Position numbers and translations under genes: made by a program. From Luteibacter sp. dw_328 (GTDB lineage: Bacteria > Pseudomonadota > Gammaproteobacteria > Xanthomonadales > Rhodanobacteraceae), in the NCBI RefSeq assembly GCF_018449605.1, contig NZ_JAAVUW010000002.1, positions 372,001 through 436,000 on the forward strand: 64,000 nucleotides of DNA, given 5' to 3'. A model generated the notes under the pieces. That model saw only the letters and a program-made list of their open reading frames with translations. It did not search any database and was not told where the DNA came from. Each line of letters begins with the position of its first letter. Position 1 is the stretch's first letter. Below are positions 25,397 through 33,872 of the stretch, in pieces.

Positions 25397-25535
25397 GGAG
25401 GAGGTCCGTCCTGTGAAAGCGCGAAGCGTCGGCGGTCGCGGTTGAATTGTCAAAAGGCGGCGTCCATTTCTAAACAGTACTAGAATGGTGCTATATCCGG
25501 CGCTCCCCACGCCGGACCCCAGTCCGGAGCCATCC

Positions 25536-26129
25536 ATGATCGACATTTCGGAGCGCGCCCAGGCGCATTTCCAGCGCCTGCTTTCGCAGCAGGGCGACGA
25601 CGACCTCGGCATTCGCGTGCGCGTGGTCAACGCCGGCACGCCGTCGGCGCAGTGCGAGCTCGAGTTCTGTTCCACCTCGGAACTGACCGGGGACGAATGG
25701 ACCATCGAATGCACGGGCTTCAATCTGTATGTGGACGGCGAGAGCGCGCGTTGGCTCGATCCGGCCAATATCGACTACGAGACCACGGAGACCGGCAGCC
25801 AGCTCAATATCCGCGCCCCGCGGATCAAGGGTGAGGCACCGGGCGAGGGCGCCGGTCTTATCGAACGCGTGCAGTTCGTGCTGGAGTCGGAGATCGCGCC
25901 GCAGATCGCCTCCCACGGCGGGCGCATCTCGCTGGTCGAAGTCGCCGCCGGCAATATCGTGGTGCTGCGCTTCGGCGGCGGTTGCCACGGCTGCGGCATG
26001 GTGGACGTCACGCTGAAGAACGGCGTCGAAAAGACCCTGCGCGAGCGCATCCCCGAGATCACCGAGGTACGCGACGTCACCGACCACGAAACCGGCGAAC
26101 AGCCGTATTTCGCCAAGGCCGCCGGTTAA
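25536..26129 (+). CDS. nfuA: Fe-S biogenesis protein NfuA
   Basis: The 197-residue scaffold has an A-type-like N-terminal domain (degenerate, without the usual Cys triad) and a C-terminal Nfu domain. In the latter, GGGCHGCGMVDVTLKNGVEKTL carries the CxxC that holds a 4Fe-4S cluster at the dimer interface. GGAG precedes the ATG. It delivers clusters to target proteins under stress. It is followed by a REP palindrome and a shared terminator. Confidence 0.95.
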   Translation: MIDISERAQAHFQRLLSQQGDDDLGIRVRVVNAGTPSAQCELEFCSTSELTGDEWTIECTGFNLYVDGESARWLDPANIDYETTETGSQLNIRAPRIKGEAPGEGAGLIERVQFVLESEIAPQIASHGGRISLVEVAAGNIVVLRFGGGCHGCGMVDVTLKNGVEKTLRERIPEITEVRDVTDHETGEQPYFAKAAG

Positions 26130-26143
26130 ACCGAGCCTGCCCG

Positions 26144-26214
26144 TGTAGGAGCCGATTCATCGGCGATAGCAATCTTGCCGCAAGCTCCCAATCGCCGATG
26201 AATCGGCTCCTACA
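26144..26214. repeat. REP-type inverted pair (GATTCATCGG variant)
   Basis: GTAGGAGCCGATTCATCGG... (from 26144) and its reverse complement (ending 26214) face each other across about 23 bp, making a 71-bp hairpin between convergent nfuA and the cytochrome gene. The same element recurs at 30345, 49222 and 52170, with a variant at 33623. Confidence 0.85.
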
Positions 26215-26220
26215 GAAATA

Positions 26221-26246
26221 AAAAAAGCCCGCATAAGCGGGCTTTT
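26221..26246. terminator. Bidirectional intrinsic terminator
   Basis: AAAAAAGCCCGC-ATAA-GCGGGCTTTT has a GC stem of six pairs extended by A/T pairs on both sides. It serves nfuA and the convergent cytochrome c gene. Confidence 0.85.
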
Positions 26247-26270
26247 CGTCTTCAGGCAGGCAATAACCGG

Positions 26271-26627
26271 TCAGTCGCTGCCCTGGATGTGATGCTCCAG
26301 CCCGTCGAGCTTGGTCGGCATCGTGGCGAAATACGCCGAGACATCCTCGATGTCCTGGTCGGAGAGCGTGGCGGCGAAGCCCTTCATGATCGGGTTGCCG
26401 CGGCGGCCGTCCTTGTACTCATGCAGGGCCATCGCGAGGTAGTCGGCGTATTGGCCGGCCAGTCGCGGGTACTGCGGGTCGACGGCATTGCCGTCCTGGC
26501 CGTGGCAGGCCACGCAGGTCGCGATCTTGGTCTTGCCGCGGGCGGGATCACCGGCGGCGAAGGTCTGGGTGGCGGTCAGCGCGAGTAGCGCGCCGATGGC
26601 TATCAGGGAAAACCCACGGATCATCAT
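26271..26627 (-). CDS. Periplasmic class I cytochrome c
   Basis: The 118-residue product has a signal peptide (MMIRGFSLIAIGALLALTATQTFAA) and one heme site CVACH. A distal region includes MKGFAATLSDQDIEDVSAYFATM, where Met80-like ligation is expected. It resembles small soluble c553/c4-like single-heme electron carriers. It lies 15 bp from the next cytochrome gene on the same strand, so the two form an operon. Confidence 0.9.
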   Translation of the reverse strand: MMIRGFSLIAIGALLALTATQTFAAGDPARGKTKIATCVACHGQDGNAVDPQYPRLAGQYADYLAMALHEYKDGRRGNPIMKGFAATLSDQDIEDVSAYFATMPTKLDGLEHHIQGSD

Positions 26628-26641
26628 TCGTCCTCGGCGGC

Positions 26642-26962
26642 TTACTTGGCGAGACTGGAGAGGTAGGCGGCAACGTCCGCGATTTCCTCATCGGACAGGC
26701 TCTGCGCCTGGATACCCATCGTCGGGTGGGTGCGCTCGCCGCTCTTGTAGGCCTTGAGGGCGTTGACGATGTACTGCTCGTTCTGGCCCGCGATATGCGG
26801 CACGTGGTATTCGGGGTAAGCGTTGGCATAGCCCGGCACGCCGTGGCAGCCGTTGCAGGTATAGACCAGCGTCCGTCCCTTGGCCTTGTCCCCTTCGGCG
26901 TGCGCGGCGGACGCGGCGCACAGTGCTACAGCGATCAGACCAACCAGTTGCAGACGCTTCAT
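26642..26962 (-). CDS. Periplasmic class I cytochrome c
   Basis: ATG 26962 with AGGGAAC upstream starts a signal peptide (MKRLQLVGLIAVALCAASAAHA). The 106-residue protein binds heme through CNGCH and has a Met ligand candidate in THPTMGIQAQSLSDEEIADVAAYLSSL. It is about 40% like its neighbour by eye, so the pair may have arisen by duplication of a c4/c5-type carrier, each half on its own. Upstream gene of the two-cytochrome operon. Confidence 0.9.
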   Translation of the reverse strand: MKRLQLVGLIAVALCAASAAHAEGDKAKGRTLVYTCNGCHGVPGYANAYPEYHVPHIAGQNEQYIVNALKAYKSGERTHPTMGIQAQSLSDEEIADVAAYLSSLAK

Positions 26963-27058
26963 TAAGAGTTCCCTGGGTGCCGGGCGGGGCCGGGGTTGAA
27001 AAGCCGTCGAAGTATAGAGGCCTGTCGCGACGGCGGACAACTCAGGGAGACCCGGACC

Positions 27059-28294
27059 TCAGATCAGGCTGCGAATGATGTGGAAGCCCGCGATGTATTC
27101 GCCGGCGATGGTACCGGCGCAAACCAGGAAGAAATTGAGCAGGGTCCGCGCCACACGGTTCTTCCACCAGCCCGTCCAGTGGGTGATGTCGTCGCGCAGG
27201 TGCTCGAAGTCGACCACGCGCGGCTTGCGGATCCAGGCCTCGGCCATGGCGCTGATGGCGCCGGAGGGGATGCCGGGGCGGAAGGGCTTCAGGGGCCCGG
27301 CGATGAAGGCTGCCACGATCGACAGCGGATGGCCGCCGGCGATGAGTGCGCCCAGAGCCGACAGGCCACCGGTCAGCAGGATCCAGTTCTTTACCGCGTC
27401 GGCGCCCAGGCTGGGGCTGCGATGAAAAGCGAAGCCGATGGCGACGAAGATCGCCAGCACCAGGCCCACGGCGACGATCTTGGGCCACTTCGAGGCGGGC
27501 GGCGTGACGGCGAGGTCATCCGCGAGTGCCTGCGCGTCGCCATGCTGGTGGGCCAGCTTCTCGCTCATGCCCTTGAGGTGGCCGGCGCCGATGACGACCA
27601 GCACCTTGCGCGTGGCGGCCTCGGTGTCCATGCGCAAGCCGTTCTCTCGCAGGCGCGCAGCCATGTACGTATCGCGCTCGGCAATCAGTGCGTTGTAGAG
27701 CGGCGCGGAGTTGGTGGCGAACTCGCTGAAGGCGCTTTCGAGCAGATCGGACTCCTTCAGCTTCTCGATATCGGCTTCGGCGATCTCCTCGCGTTCGAAC
27801 ACACTGCCGAGCATGCCGGCCATCAGGCCGAACCGCTGGAAGAAACCGACGCTGCGCCAGGCTCGTTTGAGGGTCGTGCCGACTTCACGATCGACGAGCC
27901 ACACCGGCATGCTGCGCGCATCGGCGCCGTCCATCGCGGCTTTCATCTCGGCGCCCGGCTCGATGCCGTATTGCGCGGCGAGACGCTTCTGGAACGAACC
28001 GAGCACAAGGCTGGCCGCGACCATGCCGGCCTTGCCCTGGCGAATCATCTGGAAGAGGTCGAGCTGCTTGAACGCTTCCGGGTCGCGAATGCCATGCGCA
28101 CGGCTGGCGCATAGCTCGACGGCGACGGCGTCGAAGTGCTCGGTCTCGAGCAGGGCTTCGACCGCGTGCACGCTCGCACGCGAAACATGGGCCGTGCCGA
28201 GGATGACGTAATCGACACCGTCGCGCCTCATGCGCTCGATAGGTTGGCCTTCCAGGGCCGCGGGAAGCGGTGCGTCGTGCTCGGCAGGGATCAT
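27059..28294 (-). CDS. TraB/PrgY (GumN/TIKI-like) family membrane protein
   Basis: The 411-residue protein starts with a soluble domain bearing VDYVILGTAHVSRASV (the GTAH motif) and AVAVELCASR (the VE-L-C/D-R motif). A later GAGHLKGM block completes the family pattern. The C-terminal 150 residues have four or more membrane helices. Eukaryotic TIKI relatives are metalloproteases, and PrgY blocks a peptide pheromone; the bacterial substrate is unknown. It lies downstream of aguB on the same strand, 26 bp away. Confidence 0.85.
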   Translation of the reverse strand: MIPAEHDAPLPAALEGQPIERMRRDGVDYVILGTAHVSRASVHAVEALLETEHFDAVAVELCASRAHGIRDPEAFKQLDLFQMIRQGKAGMVAASLVLGSFQKRLAAQYGIEPGAEMKAAMDGADARSMPVWLVDREVGTTLKRAWRSVGFFQRFGLMAGMLGSVFEREEIAEADIEKLKESDLLESAFSEFATNSAPLYNALIAERDTYMAARLRENGLRMDTEAATRKVLVVIGAGHLKGMSEKLAHQHGDAQALADDLAVTPPASKWPKIVAVGLVLAIFVAIGFAFHRSPSLGADAVKNWILLTGGLSALGALIAGGHPLSIVAAFIAGPLKPFRPGIPSGAISAMAEAWIRKPRVVDFEHLRDDITHWTGWWKNRVARTLLNFFLVCAGTIAGEYIAGFHIIRSLI

Positions 28295-28319
28295 GCGCTC
28301 GGAGTCCTTAAGAGGGGGA

Positions 28320-29210
28320 TCAGTCGCGGTAGCGCTTGGTCAGGTCGCCGTAAGCGTCGATGCGACGGTCACGCAGGAAGGGCCAGATGCGCCGGACGTG
28401 CTCGCTGCGCTCCATGTCGACATCGCAGATCAGCAGCTCACGGCCCTCGGTGCCGGCCTGGGCGATGAACTCGCCCTGCGGGCCGGCCACGAAGCTCGAA
28501 CCCCAAAACTGGATACCGCTGCCGACGTTGGACGGATCCGCCTCATAACCCGTGCGGTTGCACGAGAGCAACGGCAGGCCATTGGCGACGGCATGACCGC
28601 GCTGCACGGTGATCCAGGCATCACGCTGACGGGCCTTCTCGGCGTCGTCATCGTTAGGGTCCCAGCCGATGGCCGTGGGGTAGAACAGGATATCGGCGCC
28701 GGCCAGCGCCATCAGGCGCGCGGCTTCCGGGTACCACTGGTCCCAGCACACCAGCACGCCGAGCTTGCCGACCGAGGTCTGGATAGGGTCGAAACCGAGG
28801 TCGCCCGGCGTGAAGTAGAACTTCTCGTAGAAGGCCGGGTCGTCGGGGATGTGCATCTTGCGGTACTTGCCGGCGATCTCGCGCGAGCGATCGAAGACCA
28901 CGGCCGTGTTGTGATACAGGCCGGTCGCGCGCTTTTCGAAGATCGACGCGATGACGACGAGCTTGAGCTCCTCGGCGAGCTTGCCGATGCGCTCGGTGCC
29001 CGGGCCGGGAATGGTCTCGGCGAGGTCGAACACGTCCACGCTCTCGCGCTGGCAGAAGTACGGGCCGTTGTGCAGTTCCTGCAGCAACACCAGTTCGACG
29101 CCAGCCTTCGCGGCTTCGCGCAGGCCGGCTTCGATCGCATCGAGGTTACCGTCGCGGCTGCCGCGGTCGGTTTCCTGGAGCAGGGCGACCTTGAGGGTCT
29201 TGCGGGTCAT
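28320..29210 (-). CDS. aguB: N-carbamoylputrescine amidase
   Basis: The 296-residue nitrilase-superfamily enzyme has the catalytic triad Glu45 (LLQELHNGPY), Lys118 (YRKMHIPDD) and Cys155 (VCWDQWYPEAAR). It turns N-carbamoylputrescine into putrescine, CO2 and ammonia. It lies 19 bp downstream of aguA on the same strand, giving the complete agmatine-to-putrescine route. Confidence 0.95.
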   Translation of the reverse strand: MTRKTLKVALLQETDRGSRDGNLDAIEAGLREAAKAGVELVLLQELHNGPYFCQRESVDVFDLAETIPGPGTERIGKLAEELKLVVIASIFEKRATGLYHNTAVVFDRSREIAGKYRKMHIPDDPAFYEKFYFTPGDLGFDPIQTSVGKLGVLVCWDQWYPEAARLMALAGADILFYPTAIGWDPNDDDAEKARQRDAWITVQRGHAVANGLPLLSCNRTGYEADPSNVGSGIQFWGSSFVAGPQGEFIAQAGTEGRELLICDVDMERSEHVRRIWPFLRDRRIDAYGDLTKRYRD

Positions 29211-29228
29211 CGTGTTCGTTCCTCAGGG

Positions 29229-30266
29229 TTACTGGGCAATCGCGGCGGGCAGCTGCATGGTGATGCAATGCAGGCTGCCGTTCTGCCAGATCAGCGGACG
29301 GCATGGCACCTGGACGACTTCGCGGCCCGGATGAGCCACGCCGATGATCCTCGCTGCTTCCGCGTCCTTTTTGTCGCCATAGGCCGGCACGAGCACCGCG
29401 CCGTTGACGATCAGGTAGTTCGCGTAGGACGCCGCCAGGCGACGACCTTCGTCGAGGATCGGCTCGGCCCAGGGAAGCGGATGCAGCGGGTACGGCTTGC
29501 CTTCCGGCGAACGCAGCGCGGCGAGTTCCGAGCCCATCTGGCCCAGTTCGGCGAAGTGCGGATCGCTTTCGTCGTCGCAAGCCTGGTACACGATGCCGCC
29601 GTCCTCCGAGAAGCGCGCCAGCGTGTCGATATGGGCGTCGGTGTCGTCGCCTTCAAGGTAGCCGTGGTCCAGCCACAGCACGCGGTCGGCGTGCAGGGTG
29701 GTCGCCAGCGTCTCGGTCATCGTTTCGCGCGAGAGCTCGGGATGGCGCTGGTTGAGGCACTTCCACGTGGTCAGGATGGTGCCGCGGCCATCGCTCTCGA
29801 TGCCGCCACCTTCCAACGCCCAGTCGATGCGCTTGTGCGGGAGGCCGGAGAGTACGCCGCGTTCGAGCAGACCGGAGATCAGCGCATCGTCCTGCTCGGC
29901 GCCGAACTTGCCGCCCCAGCCGGTGAAACGGTAATCGTTGAGCAGCACGCCGTCCGGGCCGGTGAGCGTGATCGGGCCGGAGTCGCGCAGCCAGGTGTCG
30001 TCGTAGGGCAGCTCGATGAAGTGCACGCGCGACAGGTCCGCGCCGGCTTCGGTGATTGCCAGGCGGGCGCGCTCACGCAGCGCGGCGTCGGCCACGATGA
30101 TGTGCAGCGGTTCGAAGCGGGTCACCGCGGCGGCCAGCGCCACATAGGTCGTCTCGACCTCGGCCAGGCGATCGGCCCAATCGGTGTCCGCATGCGGCCA
30201 GGCGATCAGCACGCCGGCCTGCGGCTCCCATTCGGCGGGAAGTCGATAAGAAGTGCGGTCGGTCAT
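29229..30266 (-). CDS. aguA: Agmatine deiminase
   Basis: The 345-residue guanidino-modifying enzyme shows PAEWEPQAGVLIAWPH at the start, DDTWLRDSGP, WGGKF and EGGGIESDGRGTILTT in the middle, and the catalytic Cys near residue 334 in NGSLHCITMQ. It deiminates agmatine to N-carbamoylputrescine. It is the first gene of the aguA-aguB pair. Confidence 0.95.
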   Translation of the reverse strand: MTDRTSYRLPAEWEPQAGVLIAWPHADTDWADRLAEVETTYVALAAAVTRFEPLHIIVADAALRERARLAITEAGADLSRVHFIELPYDDTWLRDSGPITLTGPDGVLLNDYRFTGWGGKFGAEQDDALISGLLERGVLSGLPHKRIDWALEGGGIESDGRGTILTTWKCLNQRHPELSRETMTETLATTLHADRVLWLDHGYLEGDDTDAHIDTLARFSEDGGIVYQACDDESDPHFAELGQMGSELAALRSPEGKPYPLHPLPWAEPILDEGRRLAASYANYLIVNGAVLVPAYGDKKDAEAARIIGVAHPGREVVQVPCRPLIWQNGSLHCITMQLPAAIAQ

Positions 30267-30344
30267 GGCGGGCGGGGAGGCAGCTGGGGAAGCCGCCTAT
30301 TGTAGGGCTTCCGGGTTACCGTTGCCTCGCCGCTCACCGCGCGG

Positions 30345-30474
30345 TGTAGGAGCCGATTCATCGGCGATCCCGCGGCAGCGGGCCGGATTGTCGTAGGAGC
30401 CGATTCATCGGCGATCCCGCGGCAGCGGGCCAGGTGCCCGCGAGCACCCATTCGCCGATGAATCGGCTCCTACC
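30345..30474. repeat. REP cluster: two direct copies and one inverted copy
   Basis: GTAGGAGCCGATTCATCGG occurs at 30346 and 30393 in direct orientation (each followed by CGATCCCGCGGCAGCGGGCC), and inverted at 30453-30473. The two direct copies are a 48-bp tandem duplication of the left half. It lies between aguA and the next minus-strand gene. Confidence 0.85.
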
Positions 30475-30490
30475 GAACAGGGCCTGCCGC

Positions 30491-30829
30491 TTATTTTGGC
30501 GCTTGCGGGTTCGTATTATTCCCGGCCGGCGTGTTCAGCACCGTGTGGACCACGTGGCTCTTCTCGAAATAGACGATGTAGCCCGGATACATCCAGCGGT
30601 TGATGACCGGCTGCTTGGCGCTGCCGCCGCCACGGGCGTCGAGCTTGGAGGTGGGTGCGCCGAACTGGCGTTCCACCTCGGCCATGCTCATGCCCTTCTT
30701 GGGCAGGCTCATGCCCTTTTCCTGCTGGACGCGCTGCATCAGCAGGCTGTCGGCGTGAACCGAAGGCGCCACGGAGGCGGAGACGATAGCCAGGGCGATC
30801 GCGGTGAAAACAGGCTTGAAGGTATTCAT
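30491..30829 (-). CDS. Secreted hypothetical protein
   Basis: ATG 30829 starts a signal peptide (MNTFKPVFTAIALAIVSASVAPSVHA). The 112-residue protein then has PKKGMSMAEVERQFGAPTSKLDARGGG, a SmpA/BamE-like G-M-x-x-x-V-x-x-x-F-G-x-P motif, and YIVYFEKSHVVHTVLNTP. It should be a small periplasmic protein; there is no lipobox. Family is tentative. Confidence 0.7.
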   Translation of the reverse strand: MNTFKPVFTAIALAIVSASVAPSVHADSLLMQRVQQEKGMSLPKKGMSMAEVERQFGAPTSKLDARGGGSAKQPVINRWMYPGYIVYFEKSHVVHTVLNTPAGNNTNPQAPK

Positions 30830-31002
30830 GATGGCTCCGTCGCGCTCCCCATGCGGCGCAAGACGCCGTTTTAACATGCCGCCTCATCCCGCGCCATGGG
30901 CGGCGTGCGCCGGGCGTCACGGCTGTGTGCTGCGTCGCGTTTCGGCCACGTGGGGGGCGGGACGGCTATCATGGGCAGTCGCTCATTGCAGTAACCCTAT
31001 TC

Positions 31003-32892
31003 ATGATCTCTTTTCGCAACCTCGCCCTGCGCCGGGGCAGCCGTACGCTGCTGTCGCAGATGGACCTCACTATCCAGAGCGGCTGGGCGCTCGGCGTCAT
31101 CGGCCGTAATGGCTGTGGCAAGTCGACCCTGTTCGCTGCCCTGAAGGGCGAGCTGGAGCCGGAAGTCGGCGATCTGGACATGCCGTCGAAGATCCGGCTG
31201 GCCTCCGTGGCCCAGGAAACGCCGGCTTTGCCCGACCCGGCGATCGAGTACGTGCTCGGCGGCGACGTGGAAGTGGCCGCCGCGCTGAAGATGGAAGCCG
31301 ATGCCTACGACGCGGAAGACTACGAAGCCGTGGCTCGGGCAAACATGCGCATCGAAGAGGTCAACGGCTACGACGCGCGTGCGCGTGCCGGACGGCTGAT
31401 GCACGGCCTGGGTTTCAGCCCGGAGACCCATGAGCAGCCCGTCGCCTCGTTCTCGGGTGGCTGGCGCGTGCGCCTCAACCTGGCGCGCGCACTGATGGCA
31501 CCCTCGGACCTGCTCCTGCTCGATGAGCCGACCAACCATCTCGATCTCGACGCGGTTCTCTGGCTCGAAGAGTGGCTGCGCCGTTATCCGGGCACGCTGC
31601 TGATCATCTCGCACGATCGCGAATTCCTCGACGGCGTGATCTCGCACACGCTGCATCTGCACGAAGGCAAGGCCAAGCTCTACACCGGCGACTACACCGC
31701 CTTCGAACGCCAGCGCGCGGAACACCTGCGCCAGCAGCAGATCGCGCATGTGCGCGAACAGGCCGAGCGCGCCCACCTGCAGTCGTTCATCGATCGCTTC
31801 AAGGCGAAGGCTTCCAAAGCCAAGCAGGCACAGTCGCGCATGAAACGCCTGGAAAAGATGGCCGGCACCGAAGCGGTGCGTGCGGAACGCTCCTTCAGCT
31901 TCACGTTCCCCACGCCCGACCGGTTGCCGACCTCGATGCTGCAGCTCGATCACATCGATGCGGGCTACGGCGACCACGTTGTGCTCCGCGACATCGCCTT
32001 CGGCCTGGAAGCGGGCGATCGCATCGGCCTGCTCGGCCCGAACGGCGCCGGTAAGTCGACGATGGTGAAATCGCTGGTCGGCGAGCTCGAGCCCATGGTG
32101 GGCGAGCGCACCTTCCATAAGGACATGAAGATCGGCTACTTCGCCCAGCATACGGTCGAAAGCCTGCACGAAGGTTGGAGCGCGTTCGACCATCTTCAGG
32201 AGAAGGCGCCTAACGCCGGCGCACAGGTGCTGCGCGACTATCTCGGTACCTGGAACTTCCCGGCCGATCGCGTCTTCGAACCGGTCGACAAGTTTTCCGG
32301 TGGCGAGCGCGCGCGTCTCGCCCTGGCGCTGATCGCCTGGGACAAGCCGAACCTGTTGCTGCTCGACGAGCCGACCAACCATCTCGACCTCGACATGCGC
32401 GAAGCGCTGGCCGATGCGCTGGCCGAATTCGACGGCGCGCTGGTGTTGGTCTCGCATGATCGCCACCTTCTTGGCATGGTCTGCGACGAGTTCTGGCGCG
32501 TGGCGGACGGCAAGGCTGAAGCCTTCGACGGCGACCTCGACGATTACGCCAAGTGGTTGCGTACGCGTGGCACCACGCGCAAGACCGCGGCTGTCGCCTC
32601 GGCGCCGCAGAATGCGCCGGTGCAAGAGGCCGCGAAAGAAAAGCGCAAGCTCAGCGCCGACGAGCGTGAGAAGGAAAAGCCGTTGCGCGCCCGGGTGAAG
32701 AAGATCGAGACGCTCATCGCGACCATGGACAAGGAGCTCACCGACATTGAAGGCAAGCTCGCTGATCCGACCGTTTATGGCGGCAGCACCGCAGACCTGA
32801 TGAAGCTCGGTCAGCGCCAGGCCGAAGTGCGTGGCGAGAAAGAAGCGCTTGAGCTGGAATGGCTCGGGATTTTGGAACAGATCGAGGTCTGA
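31003..32892 (+). CDS. ABC-F family ATPase (YheS-like)
   Basis: The 629-residue soluble protein has two ATP-binding cassettes and no membrane part. Domain 1: GRNGCGKST, SGGWRVRLNLA, LLLLDEPTNHLDLD. A helical linker rich in Lys and Arg (about 240-300) follows. Domain 2: GPNGAGKST, SGGERARLALAL, LLLLDEPTNHLDLD. A C-terminal coiled coil (about 550-625) closes it. Length and layout fit YheS, an ABC-F factor that acts on ribosomes. The ATG at 31003 starts MISFRNLAL, the usual opening. The next gene starts 2 bp after its stop. Confidence 0.92.
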   Translation: MISFRNLALRRGSRTLLSQMDLTIQSGWALGVIGRNGCGKSTLFAALKGELEPEVGDLDMPSKIRLASVAQETPALPDPAIEYVLGGDVEVAAALKMEADAYDAEDYEAVARANMRIEEVNGYDARARAGRLMHGLGFSPETHEQPVASFSGGWRVRLNLARALMAPSDLLLLDEPTNHLDLDAVLWLEEWLRRYPGTLLIISHDREFLDGVISHTLHLHEGKAKLYTGDYTAFERQRAEHLRQQQIAHVREQAERAHLQSFIDRFKAKASKAKQAQSRMKRLEKMAGTEAVRAERSFSFTFPTPDRLPTSMLQLDHIDAGYGDHVVLRDIAFGLEAGDRIGLLGPNGAGKSTMVKSLVGELEPMVGERTFHKDMKIGYFAQHTVESLHEGWSAFDHLQEKAPNAGAQVLRDYLGTWNFPADRVFEPVDKFSGGERARLALALIAWDKPNLLLLDEPTNHLDLDMREALADALAEFDGALVLVSHDRHLLGMVCDEFWRVADGKAEAFDGDLDDYAKWLRTRGTTRKTAAVASAPQNAPVQEAAKEKRKLSADEREKEKPLRARVKKIETLIATMDKELTDIEGKLADPTVYGGSTADLMKLGQRQAEVRGEKEALELEWLGILEQIEV

Positions 32893-32894
32893 GC

Positions 32895-33872
32895 ATGGGT
32901 GCCGCCCTTAACGTCCTGCTGCCGAGTCGCGACAAGCTTCGCTATGTGCCCGCCTTCGCGGCGTGGCTGGCACGCGGCACGACGTTGTCCGCCGCCATGC
33001 CCGGCTACCTCGTGGCCATGGCGGAACAGTTCCGCTGGCCGAGCGGGCCGCTGCCGGCGGCCGCGCTCATCCGTCAGTCCGTGGCGGGTGATGCCGGCGA
33101 CGCCTTGTGGCTCTCGGCGGACCCGGCCTGGGTGCAGCCGGAACTCAACGGCGCGCGACTGCTTGCCTGCGGCAACCTTGGCTTACGCCTGGAAGAGTCG
33201 ATGGCGCTGGTCAACGCGCTTGCCGAGACGTTCGAAGCCGAAGGCATGAAGCTGCTCGTCGGCGATTCGCAGCACTGGCAGTTGCGTCTGCCGACCTATG
33301 TGGACGTGCCCTCGTTCCCCGAGCCGGAGGAAGCACTGGGGGCGGACCTGTTCGAACAGCTGCCCAAGGGCGAGGAAGGCCGCCGCTGGCGCGCGCTGAT
33401 CAATGAGGCGCAGGTGGTACTGCACAACCACCCGGTCAACGCCGCGCGTGTCGCGCGTGGCCTGCCGCCGGTCAACAGCGTATGGCTATGGGGCGCCGGT
33501 GCGTTGCCTGATTGGGTCGAGTGCGGTCTGGGTCGCATCTATAGCGACGATTTGCTTGCGTGGGCGCTGGGTCACCGCGCCAACGTCGACGTCCAGCCCC
33601 GAAGCGCCTTCAGGGCCCCTCCTGTAGGAGCCGCTTCAGCGGCGATGGGTGCTCGCGGCAAACGGGCTATCGCCGCTGAAGCGGCTCCCACAGAGGTGCC
33701 TTACAGCCTGCTCGACCTCCAGGACATCCAGCCTGCCGAATTCGAACAGGTCTGGTGGCCCAACATCGAAGCACGCCTCGACGCCGGCACCGAAATCCGC
33801 ATCGCCTTCGCCGATGGCGTTCGCATGGTCATACGCAAGAGCCACCGCCTGCGCTTCTGGCGCAAGGCATGA
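32895..33872 (+). CDS. Phosphoglycerate-mutase-like / conserved hypothetical protein with a REP palindrome in frame
   Basis: The 325-residue soluble protein lies between the ABC-F gene and recJ, where Xanthomonadales carry a gene often labelled phosphoglycerate mutase. Motifs LPTYVDVPSFPEPEEALG and EAQVVLHNHPVN...GLPPVNSVWLWGAG fit that family (PVNSxWxWG is diagnostic of it). Residues about 243-266 (VGAASAAMGARGKRAIAAEA) are encoded by a 70-bp REP element, so this Ala-rich loop is a recent insertion that kept the frame. Function uncertain. It overlaps recJ by ATGA. Confidence 0.7.
   Translation: MGAALNVLLPSRDKLRYVPAFAAWLARGTTLSAAMPGYLVAMAEQFRWPSGPLPAAALIRQSVAGDAGDALWLSADPAWVQPELNGARLLACGNLGLRLEESMALVNALAETFEAEGMKLLVGDSQHWQLRLPTYVDVPSFPEPEEALGADLFEQLPKGEEGRRWRALINEAQVVLHNHPVNAARVARGLPPVNSVWLWGAGALPDWVECGLGRIYSDDLLAWALGHRANVDVQPRSAFRAPPVGAASAAMGARGKRAIAAEAAPTEVPYSLLDLQDIQPAEFEQVWWPNIEARLDAGTEIRIAFADGVRMVIRKSHRLRFWRKA
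33623..33692. repeat. REP-type inverted pair (GCTTCAGCGG variant) inside a coding sequence
   Basis: GTAGGAGCCGCTTCAGCGG... from 33624 and its complement ending 33692 form a 70-bp hairpin like the intergenic ones, but with GCTTCAGC in place of GATTCATC. It lies wholly within the phosphoglycerate-mutase-like gene and leaves its frame open. Confidence 0.85.

Noticed and set aside
28230-30305. 691-codon open frame opposite aguB and aguA
   Set aside because: It is an antisense shadow of two well-recognised genes.
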